A program made the translations under genes and the position numbers. Shown one piece after another: positions 1 through 8,641 of a DNA stretch of 64,000 bases. Location: contig CAWFHZ010000005.1 of the NCBI GenBank assembly GCA_963815785.1, forward strand, positions 124,001 through 188,000. The letters run 5' to 3'. A model generated the notes under the pieces. The model had not been told where the DNA came from, searched no databases, and worked only from the letters and a program-made list of their open reading frames with translations. Numbering within the stretch: position 1 is the stretch's first letter; every line of letters starts with the position of its first letter. Origin of the DNA: DATFVA01 sp963815785. GTDB lineage: Bacteria > Bacteroidota > Ignavibacteria > Ignavibacteriales > Ignavibacteriaceae.

Positions 1-1209
1 GGCAGTACCGGCTTTATGCTGATTGCAACAAGCCTTGTTATGCTTATGACACCCGGACTGGCTTTCTTTTACGGAGGTCTTGTCGGAAGAAAAAATGTAC
101 TGGGAATTATGATTCAAAGTTTTGTTTCACTGGGCTGGACAACTGTTCTATGGTTCACCTTCGGATATTCACTTTGCTTCAGCGGAGGGCAGGGTGGATT
201 AATAGGAAATTTAGATATGGTTTTTTTATCGGGTACAACTCTTAACTCAGTATTTTTTGGAAATAACCAGATACCGCTTTATGTATTCATTGCATATCAG
301 ATGATGTTTGCAATTATTACCCCGGCATTAATAACCGGTGCTTTTGCAAATAGGGTACGCTTCCCTGCCTATTTAATATTTTTAACACTCTGGCTTGTCT
401 TCGTTTATTTCCCGCTGGTTCATATGGTCTGGGGCGGCGGATTGTTAGCGGAGTGGGGGGTTCTGGACTTTGCCGGAGGAATTGTTGTTCACGCAAGTGC
501 CGGAATGGCTGCTCTTGCCTCGGTACTGTATGTGGGTAAACGAAATGTAAAAGAAAGAGGACCTCACAGTATTCCATTGGTTGCCTTGGGAACAGGATTA
601 CTTTGGTTCGGATGGTACGGTTTTAATGCTGGCAGCGAACTAAGAGTTGATACTGTAACTGTAACCGCTTTTTTAAATACTGATGTTGCCGCTTCTTTTG
701 CTGCCATCACTTGGCTGCTATTAGCCTGGGTGCTGGAAAAGAAACCTAAGTTTGTAGGATTACTAACAGGGTCTGTTGCGGGACTTGCTACTATTACTCC
801 TGCGGCAGGATATATTTCTACAGGTTATGCAGCTTTAATCGGAATAATTTCCGGATTTGTTTGCTACTATGCAGTCGCATTAAAAAACAAACTTAAATGG
901 GATGATGCTCTTGATGTCTGGGGAGTCCACGGCGTGGGAGGAACACTTGGTATAATTCTGCTGGGACTCTTTGCTTCGAAAGCAGTTAATCCAATGGTAA
1001 CTGTTGAAGGATTATTTATTGGAGGATCCTGGGAATTTTTTATTAAGCAGGTTGTTGCAGTTGCCGTAGTTGGTGCATACTGCTTTGCCTTTACTTATTT
1101 TGTTCTGAAAGTAATTAATCTTATTACACCAGTAAAAGTTACGCGTGCTGAAGAAGAAGCAGGAATGGATGCTTCTCTCCATGGTGAAATCGCTTACGAA
1201 GAATCTTAA
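1..1209 (+). CDS. amt: Ammonium transporter (Amt/AmtB family), 5' truncated by window edge
   Basis: Integral inner-membrane channel that moves ammonium/ammonia for nitrogen assimilation. The frame is open from base 1, so the N-terminus lies outside the window; the first ATG at 16 is an internal methionine, because the preceding codons (GSTGF) already belong to the family's first helix. Visible family marks are the PGLAFFYGGLV segment after helix 1, the pore twin-histidine pair (VVHASAG in the middle and GVHGVGG near the end), and about ten further hydrophobic helices. The C-terminal tail is short and acidic (EEEAGMDASLHGE), as in Amt proteins that dock a GlnK/PII regulator, but no glnK follows; it could lie upstream. 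A strong bidirectional terminator follows. Family assignment is secure; substrate is inferred from the family. Confidence 0.95.
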   Translation, partial: GSTGFMLIATSLVMLMTPGLAFFYGGLVGRKNVLGIMIQSFVSLGWTTVLWFTFGYSLCFSGGQGGLIGNLDMVFLSGTTLNSVFFGNNQIPLYVFIAYQMMFAIITPALITGAFANRVRFPAYLIFLTLWLVFVYFPLVHMVWGGGLLAEWGVLDFAGGIVVHASAGMAALASVLYVGKRNVKERGPHSIPLVALGTGLLWFGWYGFNAGSELRVDTVTVTAFLNTDVAASFAAITWLLLAWVLEKKPKFVGLLTGSVAGLATITPAAGYISTGYAALIGIISGFVCYYAVALKNKLKWDDALDVWGVHGVGGTLGIILLGLFASKAVNPMVTVEGLFIGGSWEFFIKQVVAVAVVGAYCFAFTYFVLKVINLITPVKVTRAEEEAGMDASLHGEIAYEES

Positions 1210-1237
1210 TCTATACTGCCTTACATAATTTAAAATT

Positions 1238-1274
1238 AAAAAGCCATCTCAAATTTATTTTGGGATGGCTTTTA
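1238..1274. terminator. Bidirectional rho-independent terminator
   Basis: A stem of about 15 bp (AAAAGCCATCTCAAA pairing with TTTTGGGATGGCTTTT, one G-T pair) with a 3-4 base loop is flanked by A-rich and T-rich runs. It sits between the end of the ammonium transporter and the convergent small membrane protein gene, so it can end transcription from both sides. Confidence 0.85.
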
Positions 1275-1309
1275 CTTTTTGGCATTTAAAATGTAAATCC
1301 ATCAGTGGA

Positions 1310-1714
1310 TTAACTCTCACTTTTCGAATTGCTGTTTTTGTCAGCAACGAAAAAGCCAATGGATACTAAGGTAAAGATAACGACCCACAGCCAAAGGGAA
1401 TTGTCGTGACCCGGTATAGTGCTAAATTGACCAAGGTTACCAATTATGTCCAATACAGCCCACAGAGCAAAAAGTGATGCATAACCATATGAGAGAGAGT
1501 TACGTGTTATCGATGCTGGCGCTTTCCGAACTGACCAGGCAACAACCCCAAATACCAGCTGAGCTGCACTAAGTATCAGGAAGGCAAAGGATGTTGAGAT
1601 GTCAGTAATGCCATATGAGGCTTTAAGTGCTGGAAAGGCAAAAGACAACAATGGTACAATACCCATAATAATCAGCAATACAGCTGCGATAGTGAACATA
1701 ACCTTAAGTTTCAT
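1310..1714 (-). CDS. Small four-helix membrane protein, unknown function
   Basis: A 134-aa protein with about four hydrophobic segments (roughly residues 4-26, 40-63, 75-98 and 108-126) and a charged, lysine/serine-rich tail. I do not recognise a named family. The ATG at 1714 is chosen because AAAGGAAAA lies about 7 bases upstream; a TTG at 1756 would add 14 polar residues and overlap the upstream stop codon. It follows a second membrane protein gene by about 40 bp and is probably co-transcribed with it. It ends at the shared terminator with the ammonium transporter. It is likely an inner-membrane protein; no catalytic motif is visible. Confidence 0.7.
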   Translation of the reverse strand: MKLKVMFTIAAVLLIIMGIVPLLSFAFPALKASYGITDISTSFAFLILSAAQLVFGVVAWSVRKAPASITRNSLSYGYASLFALWAVLDIIGNLGQFSTIPGHDNSLWLWVVIFTLVSIGFFVADKNSNSKSES

Positions 1715-1752
1715 TTCTTTTTTCCTTTTGGTATATACTGATTTATGTTGTT

Positions 1753-2226
1753 TCAATTTACCGAAAGTGCTTCAAAAGCAAAGAAAATCATCATTACAAC
1801 GTAAAGTAAAGTGGCGATAACACTACGCCAAAGCCTCGCCGGATTTTTTTCTTTATCTGTAAAATACCTATACGTATGCAGTATTGCCGCCTGCAGCAGA
1901 TAAAATGAATATCCGAACAGCACAAGAGCTTGTGCGAGTGTTCCCCAATTTGCAAATACAGAAATGAAACCCATAAAGCCGAATGCAAGGTTGGCAAATC
2001 CAACTTCGAACATCCAGTCAGGCCTTTCCGTTTCCCATCCGAGTCTCTTAGCATCCGATTTATGAAAAACAACATGTCGGATAAATGCAAGCACCCCCAC
2101 AATTCCCACAGTTGAAACTGTAACTATTTTCAGAGAAGTCTGAGGTAGATTGTTCAAGTAATAGAACCCGAAAAAAATGCCTGCAGCACCAATAATCATA
2201 CTAATGATACTTATATATTTTGCCAT
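1753..2226 (-). CDS. Four-helix membrane protein resembling DUF6790
   Basis: A 157-aa protein with four predicted membrane segments and a central soluble loop carrying WETERPDWMFEVGFANLAFG, which resembles the conserved block of DUF6790-type membrane proteins. Function is unknown in that family. The ATG at 2226 is followed immediately by a hydrophobic first helix, which supports the start. It is the upstream gene of a two-gene unit with the 134-aa membrane protein. The family name is from memory and could be wrong; that it encodes a polytopic membrane protein is clear from the sequence. Confidence 0.7.
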   Translation of the reverse strand: MAKYISIISMIIGAAGIFFGFYYLNNLPQTSLKIVTVSTVGIVGVLAFIRHVVFHKSDAKRLGWETERPDWMFEVGFANLAFGFMGFISVFANWGTLAQALVLFGYSFYLLQAAILHTYRYFTDKEKNPARLWRSVIATLLYVVMMIFFAFEALSVN

Positions 2227-2363
2227 TACTGCACACTTAAGATTTCTATCGAAAAGCGATAATAGATTAATTAAATTTAACTGAATCTCCAGGACAAATT
2301 TTATTTACGCTTTAAGGCTATTTAAAAATAATCATTTCACAAAACTGAAGAACTTCATAATTA

Positions 2364-2393
2364 CCGGACATGTTACGGCATTCCGTTGTCCGG
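2364..2393. repeat. Imperfect hairpin, GC-rich island
   Basis: CCGGACA (2364-2370) pairs with TGTCCGG (2387-2393), and inside it ACGG pairs with CCGT around a CATT loop, leaving a 4-base bulge. It stands out in an AT-rich intergenic region. It has no T-run, so it is not an obvious terminator; a small palindromic repeat is possible. Confidence 0.4.
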
Positions 2394-2516
2394 ATGGACA
2401 CCTTCGGAGAGTCGCTGCTTCCGTAATTACAACTTAATTACATTATTTATTATTTTTTTGTAACAAAATTATAATTGCCTGTCTTTCATATTCCACATCA
2501 CCTAATATCAAATAAA

Positions 2517-2918
2517 TTATTCTTCCGGCTTTGCAATTCTGGTAGAGTGTAACAAAGCTATTTTCCAGCCTTCATCTGATTTGCGAAGAATAGCACTTTC
2601 AAGCAATTCCTTATTTCGAAATCCATTCGTCGCCTTGTCAGTTATCTCAGCCTTTAGAAAATAAACCAGGTAGGCAATATCTCCCTCAATCTTTACTTAA
2701 CGGAAGTCGAATGAATCAGTAAGTTTATACCCGCTATCCGGATCAGGTATATCTGCAATATCGCCTTCGGTGTCTATAATTTCACCATTCTGGAGAAGTA
2801 AATAATCCTCATTTAAAATCGACCTGTATTCACTCTTGTCGATTTTAATAAAATATAAATAATAGTAATTTTTTACGTATTCTTTGACAGCTTCCTCATA
2901 TTTTAATAAAGTATGAAG
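2517..2918 (-). pseudogene. Decayed SnoaL/DUF4440-like protein
   Basis: The minus strand reads as one continuous frame of about 130 residues broken by a single in-frame TAA at 2697-2699. Upstream of that stop the frame includes KNYYYLYFIKIDKSEYRSIL and a DYLLLQNGEI segment; downstream it includes DIAYLVYFLKAEI and a GWKIALLHSTRI ending. This order (helix, strand, then a W-KI-LLHSTR C-terminal strand) fits the NTF2-like SnoaL/DUF4440 fold. No start codon is visible at the upstream end, where the frame begins after a TAA at 2919-2921, so the 5' part is also missing. The stop could be a sequencing error, but the missing start argues for true decay. Confidence 0.5.
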
Positions 2919-3139
2919 TTAAATCTTAGTCTTCTACACTCGGTATGACTGTATTGTGCTTAACCCGCAATCCAGAACAAGATTGTTGAATACGAAAACG
3001 CTGTTGGTTTGTTCGAAGGATTTCTTCGAATATTTGCGGATTATATGCGACAACATTTTCAGATAAAAATGTTATTGATTAGTTCAATACATATAATTAT
3101 TATATTGTTGAAGCTCCACCTAGCTTCTTAAAAAAGCTA

Positions 3140-3637
3140 TCATTTGGGCTCCCATAGTTCAATTTTGTTGCCTTCTTTGTCCATAATATGTACAAATTTT
3201 CCAAAGTCGTAAGACGCTATGCTGTCAAGTATAGTTACTCCGTTTTCTTTAAGTTTGTTTACAAGTCCTTCAATATTCTGAACTGTGTAATTAATCATAA
3301 AATCTTTTTTTGACGGGGAAAAATATTCATCTCCTTTTTTGAAGGGTTTCCATTGAAGAGAGTTTATCTCGTCAGGTCTGTTTACGTTTCTGGATTCAAA
3401 ACTTGACGAACCCCAATCATTGATTTCAATCCCTAAATTTTTTGTGTACCATTCTTTCGTTTCCTTCAGGTTGTCTGAATAAAAGAAAACTCCACCAATT
3501 CCGGTAACTTTTGGCATTGTGTCACTCATAATTATTCCCTCCGGTTTAAATGTGCTAATAGTATTATTTACCTTATCACTTGTATTGAAACTTAATATTA
3601 GTAATGATAAGAGTGCTATTACGGCAACTTTTTTCAA
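3140..3637 (-). CDS. VOC-fold (glyoxalase/bleomycin-resistance-like) protein with N-terminal export-like segment
   Basis: The C-terminal 125 residues form one vicinal-oxygen-chelate module: GIGGVFFYSDNLKETKEWYT opens it, and the end shows FGKFVHIMDKEGNKIELWEPK with the typical glutamate ligand in the last strand. Many relatives are small cytosolic proteins. Here the frame extends upstream from a TTG at 3637 with AGGAAAA before it, adding a hydrophobic signal-like stretch (KVAVIALLSLLILSF). A second start, ATG at about 3529, has a very good GGAGGG site 8 bases upstream and would give a normal cytosolic form. Both starts are plausible, so full extent is listed. Function cannot be named beyond the fold. 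Confidence 0.8.
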   Translation of the reverse strand: MKKVAVIALLSLLILSFNTSDKVNNTISTFKPEGIIMSDTMPKVTGIGGVFFYSDNLKETKEWYTKNLGIEINDWGSSSFESRNVNRPDEINSLQWKPFKKGDEYFSPSKKDFMINYTVQNIEGLVNKLKENGVTILDSIASYDFGKFVHIMDKEGNKIELWEPK

Positions 3638-3688
3638 TTTATTTTCCTTTCAATGCAAGTTTATTAATTAGCATGTTAGTAGCTATTC

Positions 3689-4559
3689 TCATTTATTCAA
3701 CCCTATTGCCATTTTATAGGCAATTGCAGCATCGGGAAATGGTGTTAAGGTATCTAATAAAACATTGTAAGTTCCTTTTTCAGAGAGTTCGTCGGCAACT
3801 TTTTTAATTAAAGCTAAAGTAGCTTTCATCAAACCTGAACCAAGACTTACGCGGGCAACGCCTAAATCCTGCAGCTCACTTATGGATGGAGTTACGCCTG
3901 ACCCAATCGTAGGGTTTGAAAGAATATTAATTGGGGCATTAATTTCCTTAACCAATGTTGCAATCGTTTCTTTTTCCCATACAGGTTGTACAAATATACA
4001 GTCGGCGCCGGCTTCCCTGTATTTATTGCCGCGCTTAATTGATTCAGATAATTTTTCTTGCAGCGAACCTGACGAAGTATAAAATGAATCCGTTCTCGCA
4101 TTAATTACTAAATGAAAACCAAGTGAATCTGATAATGCACGAATGGCTGATATCCGTTCACAGAATTCTATCTCGTCAATTAATGCCGGACTTAATTCAA
4201 TACTGTCTTCAATGTTTACTCCAACAATTCCTGTTGCAATTATCTTTTTAACAGAATCAATTATTTCATTTAAATTATTTCCATATCCGGCTTCTATATC
4301 CACAGCTTACCGGAACTTGTACTGCTTTTACGATACCCGATATTGCTTGAATCATTTCTGACAATGTTATTACCTGGCAGTCAGGATACCCTAAAGAGGC
4401 GGCTATTCCCATACTTGTTGTAGCGATTGCTTTATAACCGCTTGCTTCGATTAATTTAGAACTACCGATGTCCCACGAGTTTAACAGCACCAGAATTTCT
4501 TTGTCTTGATGAAATTTCAAAAACAGTTCGGCTTTTTCTTTTTGAATACTTGAAACCAT
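3689..4559 (-). CDS. Isocitrate lyase/PEP mutase family protein, one frameshift
   Basis: A TIM-barrel enzyme of the PEP mutase/2-methylisocitrate lyase superfamily, about 289 aa when corrected. The first part (ATG 4559, AAGGA 6 bases upstream) has LLNSWDIGSSKLIEASGYKA and ATTSMGIAASLGYPD. The second part, in another frame, continues with the metal-binding strand VDIEAGYGN, then GVNIEDS and INARTDSF, all diagnostic. The break lies at about 4303-4306, where one surplus T disrupts VPVS-VDIEAG. Removing it restores one uninterrupted frame. Relatives cleave or rearrange C-C or C-P bonds of small oxoacids; the substrate here is not predictable. Given many similar single-base breaks in this window, a sequence error is likely. 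Confidence 0.82.
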
Positions 4560-4798
4560 ATATGGTCCTTTTTTAATGTTTAATATAAATACATCTAACT
4601 TTCGATTGAATAACCAGGACAACATAAATCTTTAAAGTGACTATAATAAATTTATTGTTTTTTAATTATATTTTCCTGAGAAATGCGTGAAGTTAGCAAG
4701 AAAACAAAAAGGAAAGTCAAGTTTTCCATAATTACTACCAATATTTTTTAATGTTGGCAAGTTTGAGACTCGCCTACACTATTTAATTAACTAAGATA

Positions 4799-7700
4799 TT
4801 ACTTTAACAACAACATCTCCTTCGTTTCAATGAAGGAACCTGCCTGAAGTTTATAAAAATATATGCCGCTTGCAAATTCTGATGCATCAAAAACGGCTTC
4901 ATATGTTCCGGCTTTTTTTGCTTCATTAACCAGCGTTTCAATTTCTCTTCCAAGAACATCAAATATTTTTAAAGTTACATTTGAGGATTTAGGAATAGAA
5001 TATTTTATTGTGGTAGAAGGATTAAACGGGTTAGGATAATTCTGTTCTAATGTAAATTCGGAAGGGATGGATATTTCAGCAACTATCGTTTCAGAATATC
5101 TAAAACTCCCGTCTAAGTCGATTTGCTTTAATCTGTACTGATAGATTGTCTTTGTTCCCTTAACATCCGGGTCATCCGAAAATTTATAGCTGTGCAATTT
5201 TGACGATGTTCCGGTTCCTTCAACAAATCCGATTTTTTTCCATAAATTATATTGACCTTTTCCCCCGGCATCTTTTCTTTCAATTTCAAATCCTTTATTA
5301 TTTTTCTCCGAAACAGTCTGCCAGTTCAGTTCGACCTTCTTTCCAACAATATTAGCTGAAAAGTTGACAAGCTCAACCGGAACATTTTGCACTGAATAAT
5401 TTATTATTACCCCATGCCCACCGTTTTCAAAATCGAGACCAGCGGCCCATCCGTTGGATTCATTGATAAAAGAAACAGAATGAAATTCACTCATAACTCC
5501 ACTGGTTTGTACATCCCAACTGTTACCACCGTCGGTTGTATGAATCACTTTACCGTCAAACCCTACAATCCATCCGTTTTGTTCATCGAGAAAATCCAAA
5601 CCATACAGCCAATCATGCGGAGGCGGGTCAGGTATCAGAAACCAGGAAAGACCGCCATTTAGGCTTTTTACAATTGCGCCGAACATTCCGACTGCGTAAG
5701 CAACATTTTCGGAAACAAAATCAACATTAAATAAAAAATATGGTGCAGATGTAGAGATGAGCTGCCATGTAGCTCCACCGTTCGCGGTTCTAAGAATAGC
5801 ACCGATATCTCCGCTTGCAGCGGCTAATCCATTTTGTGAATCGAGAAAATCAATAGCCATTATTGGTGCTGAGTAACTGCTGTTCTGTATTTGCCAGAGT
5901 GAACCTCCGTTTGAAGTGTGGAGAATAATACCGTTATCACCCGAAATCCATCCTTCATTCTCACTTACAAAGCTGGCTGAATAAAGAGTATAAGAAGTAC
6001 CGGAGGACTGTGCATTCCAAGTTATACCGGCATTGGTGGTTTTCAGGATTAAGCCCCCTGACCCTACTATCCAGCCTGTCGTTCCATTTATAAATTCTAT
6101 TTTATTTAAATTCGAGGAGGTAGACAGATCCAGCTGAGTCCAATTTTGGCCACCGTCAGTTGTTCTGGAATACGAGCCTAAGTCTCCAACGGTCCATCCA
6201 GTATTTACATCCTTAAAATAAATTGAATTCAAACCTGCGCCTTCGGCCGTATTCACATTCTGTTGATGCCAATTCAAATTGCCGCCAGAACTATTGAACT
6301 GCTTATTCTCCAAAATCTGTAAACCGGCATCTTCGTCGGCAATAAAAATAAGACTGTCCTTTGCATACAAATCATGTGCGAAACCAGGCAGTGCATAATC
6401 TTCAAGTAACACAGGGTTGGACTTATCTTGTACATAAACAAGATGTAACTCATCCCCATCGGCCACGTATGCATAATCCCCGGCTACTTTTACTTTAATT
6501 GCATAAAAGCCGGTAGCCGAATAATAGCCAACTTCTACCGGTTGTGCGGGATTACTTACGTTAAGTATATGCAAACCGCCATTATTGGATATATTGTCCA
6601 AAGCACAAACGTATGCGTAGCCATTATAAATTTCTACATCAAATACATCCGGGTAGTTTATGGAAAAAGTTTCAACAGGATTTGAAGGATCCGATACATC
6701 ATATATCAATAATCCATTTGTATAATTTGAAACATATAAATATCCGCTATAGTACGTCAGGTCCTCCACTATGGAAGGAAGTACTATATCATTTATCTCA
6801 TTCGGATTTGAGGGATCGGAAATATCATAAATTCTTATTACTGAAGACTGAGCCGAATTGATTTGTGCAACATATAAGTAGTTTCCGTTCAGTTCCAATT
6901 TAAATGAATTAAAGGTTGTATCGGCGAAAAGTTCAATTATATTTGAAGTATCTGAAATATTGGCAATTCTAAGACCTGATGCATAACCTACAGTATATGC
7001 AATATTATCCTGAACTTTAGCATCGTACATATATCCTGATGGGATCATATAATGGCCTGCAAGTGTAGGATAATTTATATTTGAATCATTAATAATTACC
7101 ATCCCGCTTTGATTGTCGGCTAAATAAACATAATTATTTTGTATGAATACGTCCAGCGCTTGACTTAGAGTTTGATAGTTGGCTGTTTCAACAGGATTTT
7201 GAGGATTGCTGACGTCATAAATAATAAGACCTGCTGCGCCATCAGCAACATAAGCATAGTTGTCCGCCACGGTCATATCCTCTGATGCACCAGGCAACGG
7301 TGTTGATCCCCGGAATGATGGATTTTGAACATTTGAAACATTCCATACCTGCATCACACTGCCATTAACTATGTATGCAAGATTGTTCCTCATTTCAATA
7401 TGGGTTATTCCTCCTACATCGGTTTGACTTATAACGGGAAAAGTACCATTGTGCATATCTAGTATATACATATTAGTACCCCGTCCAACGAATGAATAGT
7501 CCGGTGTTGCATACATTGGACCGATACTGGTAACAAAATAACTATACCCGGTAATGGCAAACTGACCGGCATTTATACTATATCTCAGATAATTATCGAA
7601 TCCTGATGCAAAAAGCGAACCGTCAGATGAAATAAAAATATCATATGCAGGGTTTCCCATACTATTATCGTAACTGATCTGGTATGGGTTGTAAGGGTCA

Positions 7701-8251
7701 TTACAATTAAGAGATTGTACATAGCCGAAACCGCATTCGCAATACGCAAAATTATTTTTAACCTGTACATGCCCTACAGGGGTTTCAACATCAAAAAATA
7801 AAACTTCTGTTCTGCTTAACAATACCGGCTGTGTCGGAGTCTGGACATCCCAGATTTCCAGTCCTCCTTCACCGCAGGCGAGGTAAATTCTTTTTGTCGT
7901 TTCATCATAAAAAATATCCATCACTACTCCCTGCGTTCTAATCATGTTGGTAAGCAGTACCGGATTGGTTTTATCCATTACATCAAAAATCAAAACTCCG
8001 CCGCCGCTGCCGAGAAAAAGAACATTACGCAAACTGTCAATTGAAACTGCCAGTGCGGACCCGTATGAAAAACTGCTTAAATATTCCAGATAATTATTGG
8101 AACCAGGTTTATTAATATCATTTGTATTTCTTGATTCTGGAACATAATTTTTTTTGAGGTTAGAATATTCCCATGGAAGATTTGATTGTGAAAAGATAAA
8201 TGTTAACGGAAAGGAGAAAATTAAAAAAAGAAATAAAAACTTGTTTGACAT
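4799..8251 (-). CDS. Large T9SS cargo: LVIVD-repeat propeller plus Ycf48/BNR propeller
   Basis: An 1150-aa exported protein. Residues 1-21 are a signal peptide (hydrophobic run ending FIFSQ). Residues about 55-650 hold repeated LVIVD-type blades (for example NNLAYIVNGSVMQVWNVSN and DNYAYVADGAAGLIIYDVSN). Residues about 655-955 hold Ycf48/BNR-like blades with SLNGGLSW and TTDGGNSWD. An Ig/FnIII-like module (VELVNFSANIVGKKVELNWQ) follows, then the T9SS sorting tail (QNYPNPFNPSTTIKYSIP to KEMLLLK). It is therefore probably surface-attached or secreted. Function is likely adhesive or structural; no catalytic motif is seen. It stands alone, with an AT-rich region on each side. Confidence 0.9.
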   Translation of the reverse strand: MSNKFLFLFLIFSFPLTFIFSQSNLPWEYSNLKKNYVPESRNTNDINKPGSNNYLEYLSSFSYGSALAVSIDSLRNVLFLGSGGGVLIFDVMDKTNPVLLTNMIRTQGVVMDIFYDETTKRIYLACGEGGLEIWDVQTPTQPVLLSRTEVLFFDVETPVGHVQVKNNFAYCECGFGYVQSLNCNDPYNPYQISYDNSMGNPAYDIFISSDGSLFASGFDNYLRYSINAGQFAITGYSYFVTSIGPMYATPDYSFVGRGTNMYILDMHNGTFPVISQTDVGGITHIEMRNNLAYIVNGSVMQVWNVSNVQNPSFRGSTPLPGASEDMTVADNYAYVADGAAGLIIYDVSNPQNPVETANYQTLSQALDVFIQNNYVYLADNQSGMVIINDSNINYPTLAGHYMIPSGYMYDAKVQDNIAYTVGYASGLRIANISDTSNIIELFADTTFNSFKLELNGNYLYVAQINSAQSSVIRIYDISDPSNPNEINDIVLPSIVEDLTYYSGYLYVSNYTNGLLIYDVSDPSNPVETFSINYPDVFDVEIYNGYAYVCALDNISNNGGLHILNVSNPAQPVEVGYYSATGFYAIKVKVAGDYAYVADGDELHLVYVQDKSNPVLLEDYALPGFAHDLYAKDSLIFIADEDAGLQILENKQFNSSGGNLNWHQQNVNTAEGAGLNSIYFKDVNTGWTVGDLGSYSRTTDGGQNWTQLDLSTSSNLNKIEFINGTTGWIVGSGGLILKTTNAGITWNAQSSGTSYTLYSASFVSENEGWISGDNGIILHTSNGGSLWQIQNSSYSAPIMAIDFLDSQNGLAAASGDIGAILRTANGGATWQLISTSAPYFLFNVDFVSENVAYAVGMFGAIVKSLNGGLSWFLIPDPPPHDWLYGLDFLDEQNGWIVGFDGKVIHTTDGGNSWDVQTSGVMSEFHSVSFINESNGWAAGLDFENGGHGVIINYSVQNVPVELVNFSANIVGKKVELNWQTVSEKNNKGFEIERKDAGGKGQYNLWKKIGFVEGTGTSSKLHSYKFSDDPDVKGTKTIYQYRLKQIDLDGSFRYSETIVAEISIPSEFTLEQNYPNPFNPSTTIKYSIPKSSNVTLKIFDVLGREIETLVNEAKKAGTYEAVFDASEFASGIYFYKLQAGSFIETKEMLLLK

Positions 8252-8502
8252 AACCCACCTGTTATTTTAACCAGAAAAGTTAAAAAAAAAGAACCTTGTT
8301 ACAGCCTAAATTATTTTGATCAGTATATCATCACAAAAGTGTAACATATTATTTCGAAGTGTATATTTTTCAGATCCCACAACTTGGACTCGTTATATAA
8401 AAATATAAAAAAATTAATATTTATATATCACCCAAACTGCGGTATTTTTAAATCGAAACTAATTTATCTCTCAAATTAAACAGGCAATAATAAAATAAAT
8501 TT

Positions 8503-8572
8503 CGAATTACCGGATTAAGCGGATTGTCGAATTAACATATCAGTTGAATTCAATCCGCTAATTCGTAATTCG
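8503..8572. repeat. Imperfect inverted repeat with about 22-base arms
   Basis: The left arm (8503-8526, CGAATTACCGGATTAAGCGG and four more bases) is nearly the reverse complement of the right arm (8551-8572, CAATCCGCTAATTCGTAATT and two more bases). The spacer is 24 bases. There is no T-run and it lies beyond the terminator, so it looks like a palindromic intergenic repeat rather than a terminator. Confidence 0.6.
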
Positions 8573-8586
8573 CCAAATTGAAAATC

Positions 8587-8616
8587 AAAAAAAAGCCCCA
8601 CTATATTGCGGGGCTT
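8587..8616 (-). terminator. Rho-independent terminator of the beta-helix protein gene
   Basis: On the minus strand AAGCCCC pairs with GGGGCTT around a 10-base loop and is followed by a run of eight T. It lies just past the stop codon at 8642. Confidence 0.85.
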
Positions 8617-8641
8617 CAGGAGAAAATGTGACTACCGAAAA

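Larger units (their letters stand above)
2227..3139. other. Gene-poor region with one decayed gene
   Basis: About 900 bases without an intact gene. It holds a small hairpin (2364-2393) and the remnant of a SnoaL/DUF4440-like gene (2517-2918), both listed separately. In 2919-3139 I see only short open stretches on either strand with no start site or recognisable protein. Confidence 0.6.
8252..8641. other. Intergenic region with inverted repeat and terminator
   Basis: This 390-base spacer separates two large minus-strand T9SS cargo genes. It contains the imperfect inverted repeat at 8503-8572 and the terminator at 8587-8616 (both listed). The rest is AT-rich and presumably carries the upstream control region of nothing but the gene ending at 8251, which starts at its left edge. 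Confidence 0.5.

Noticed and set aside
2940..3060. Plus-strand open stretch that seemed to encode a short peptide
   Set aside because: No start site, no family resemblance, and it is closed by stops on both sides.
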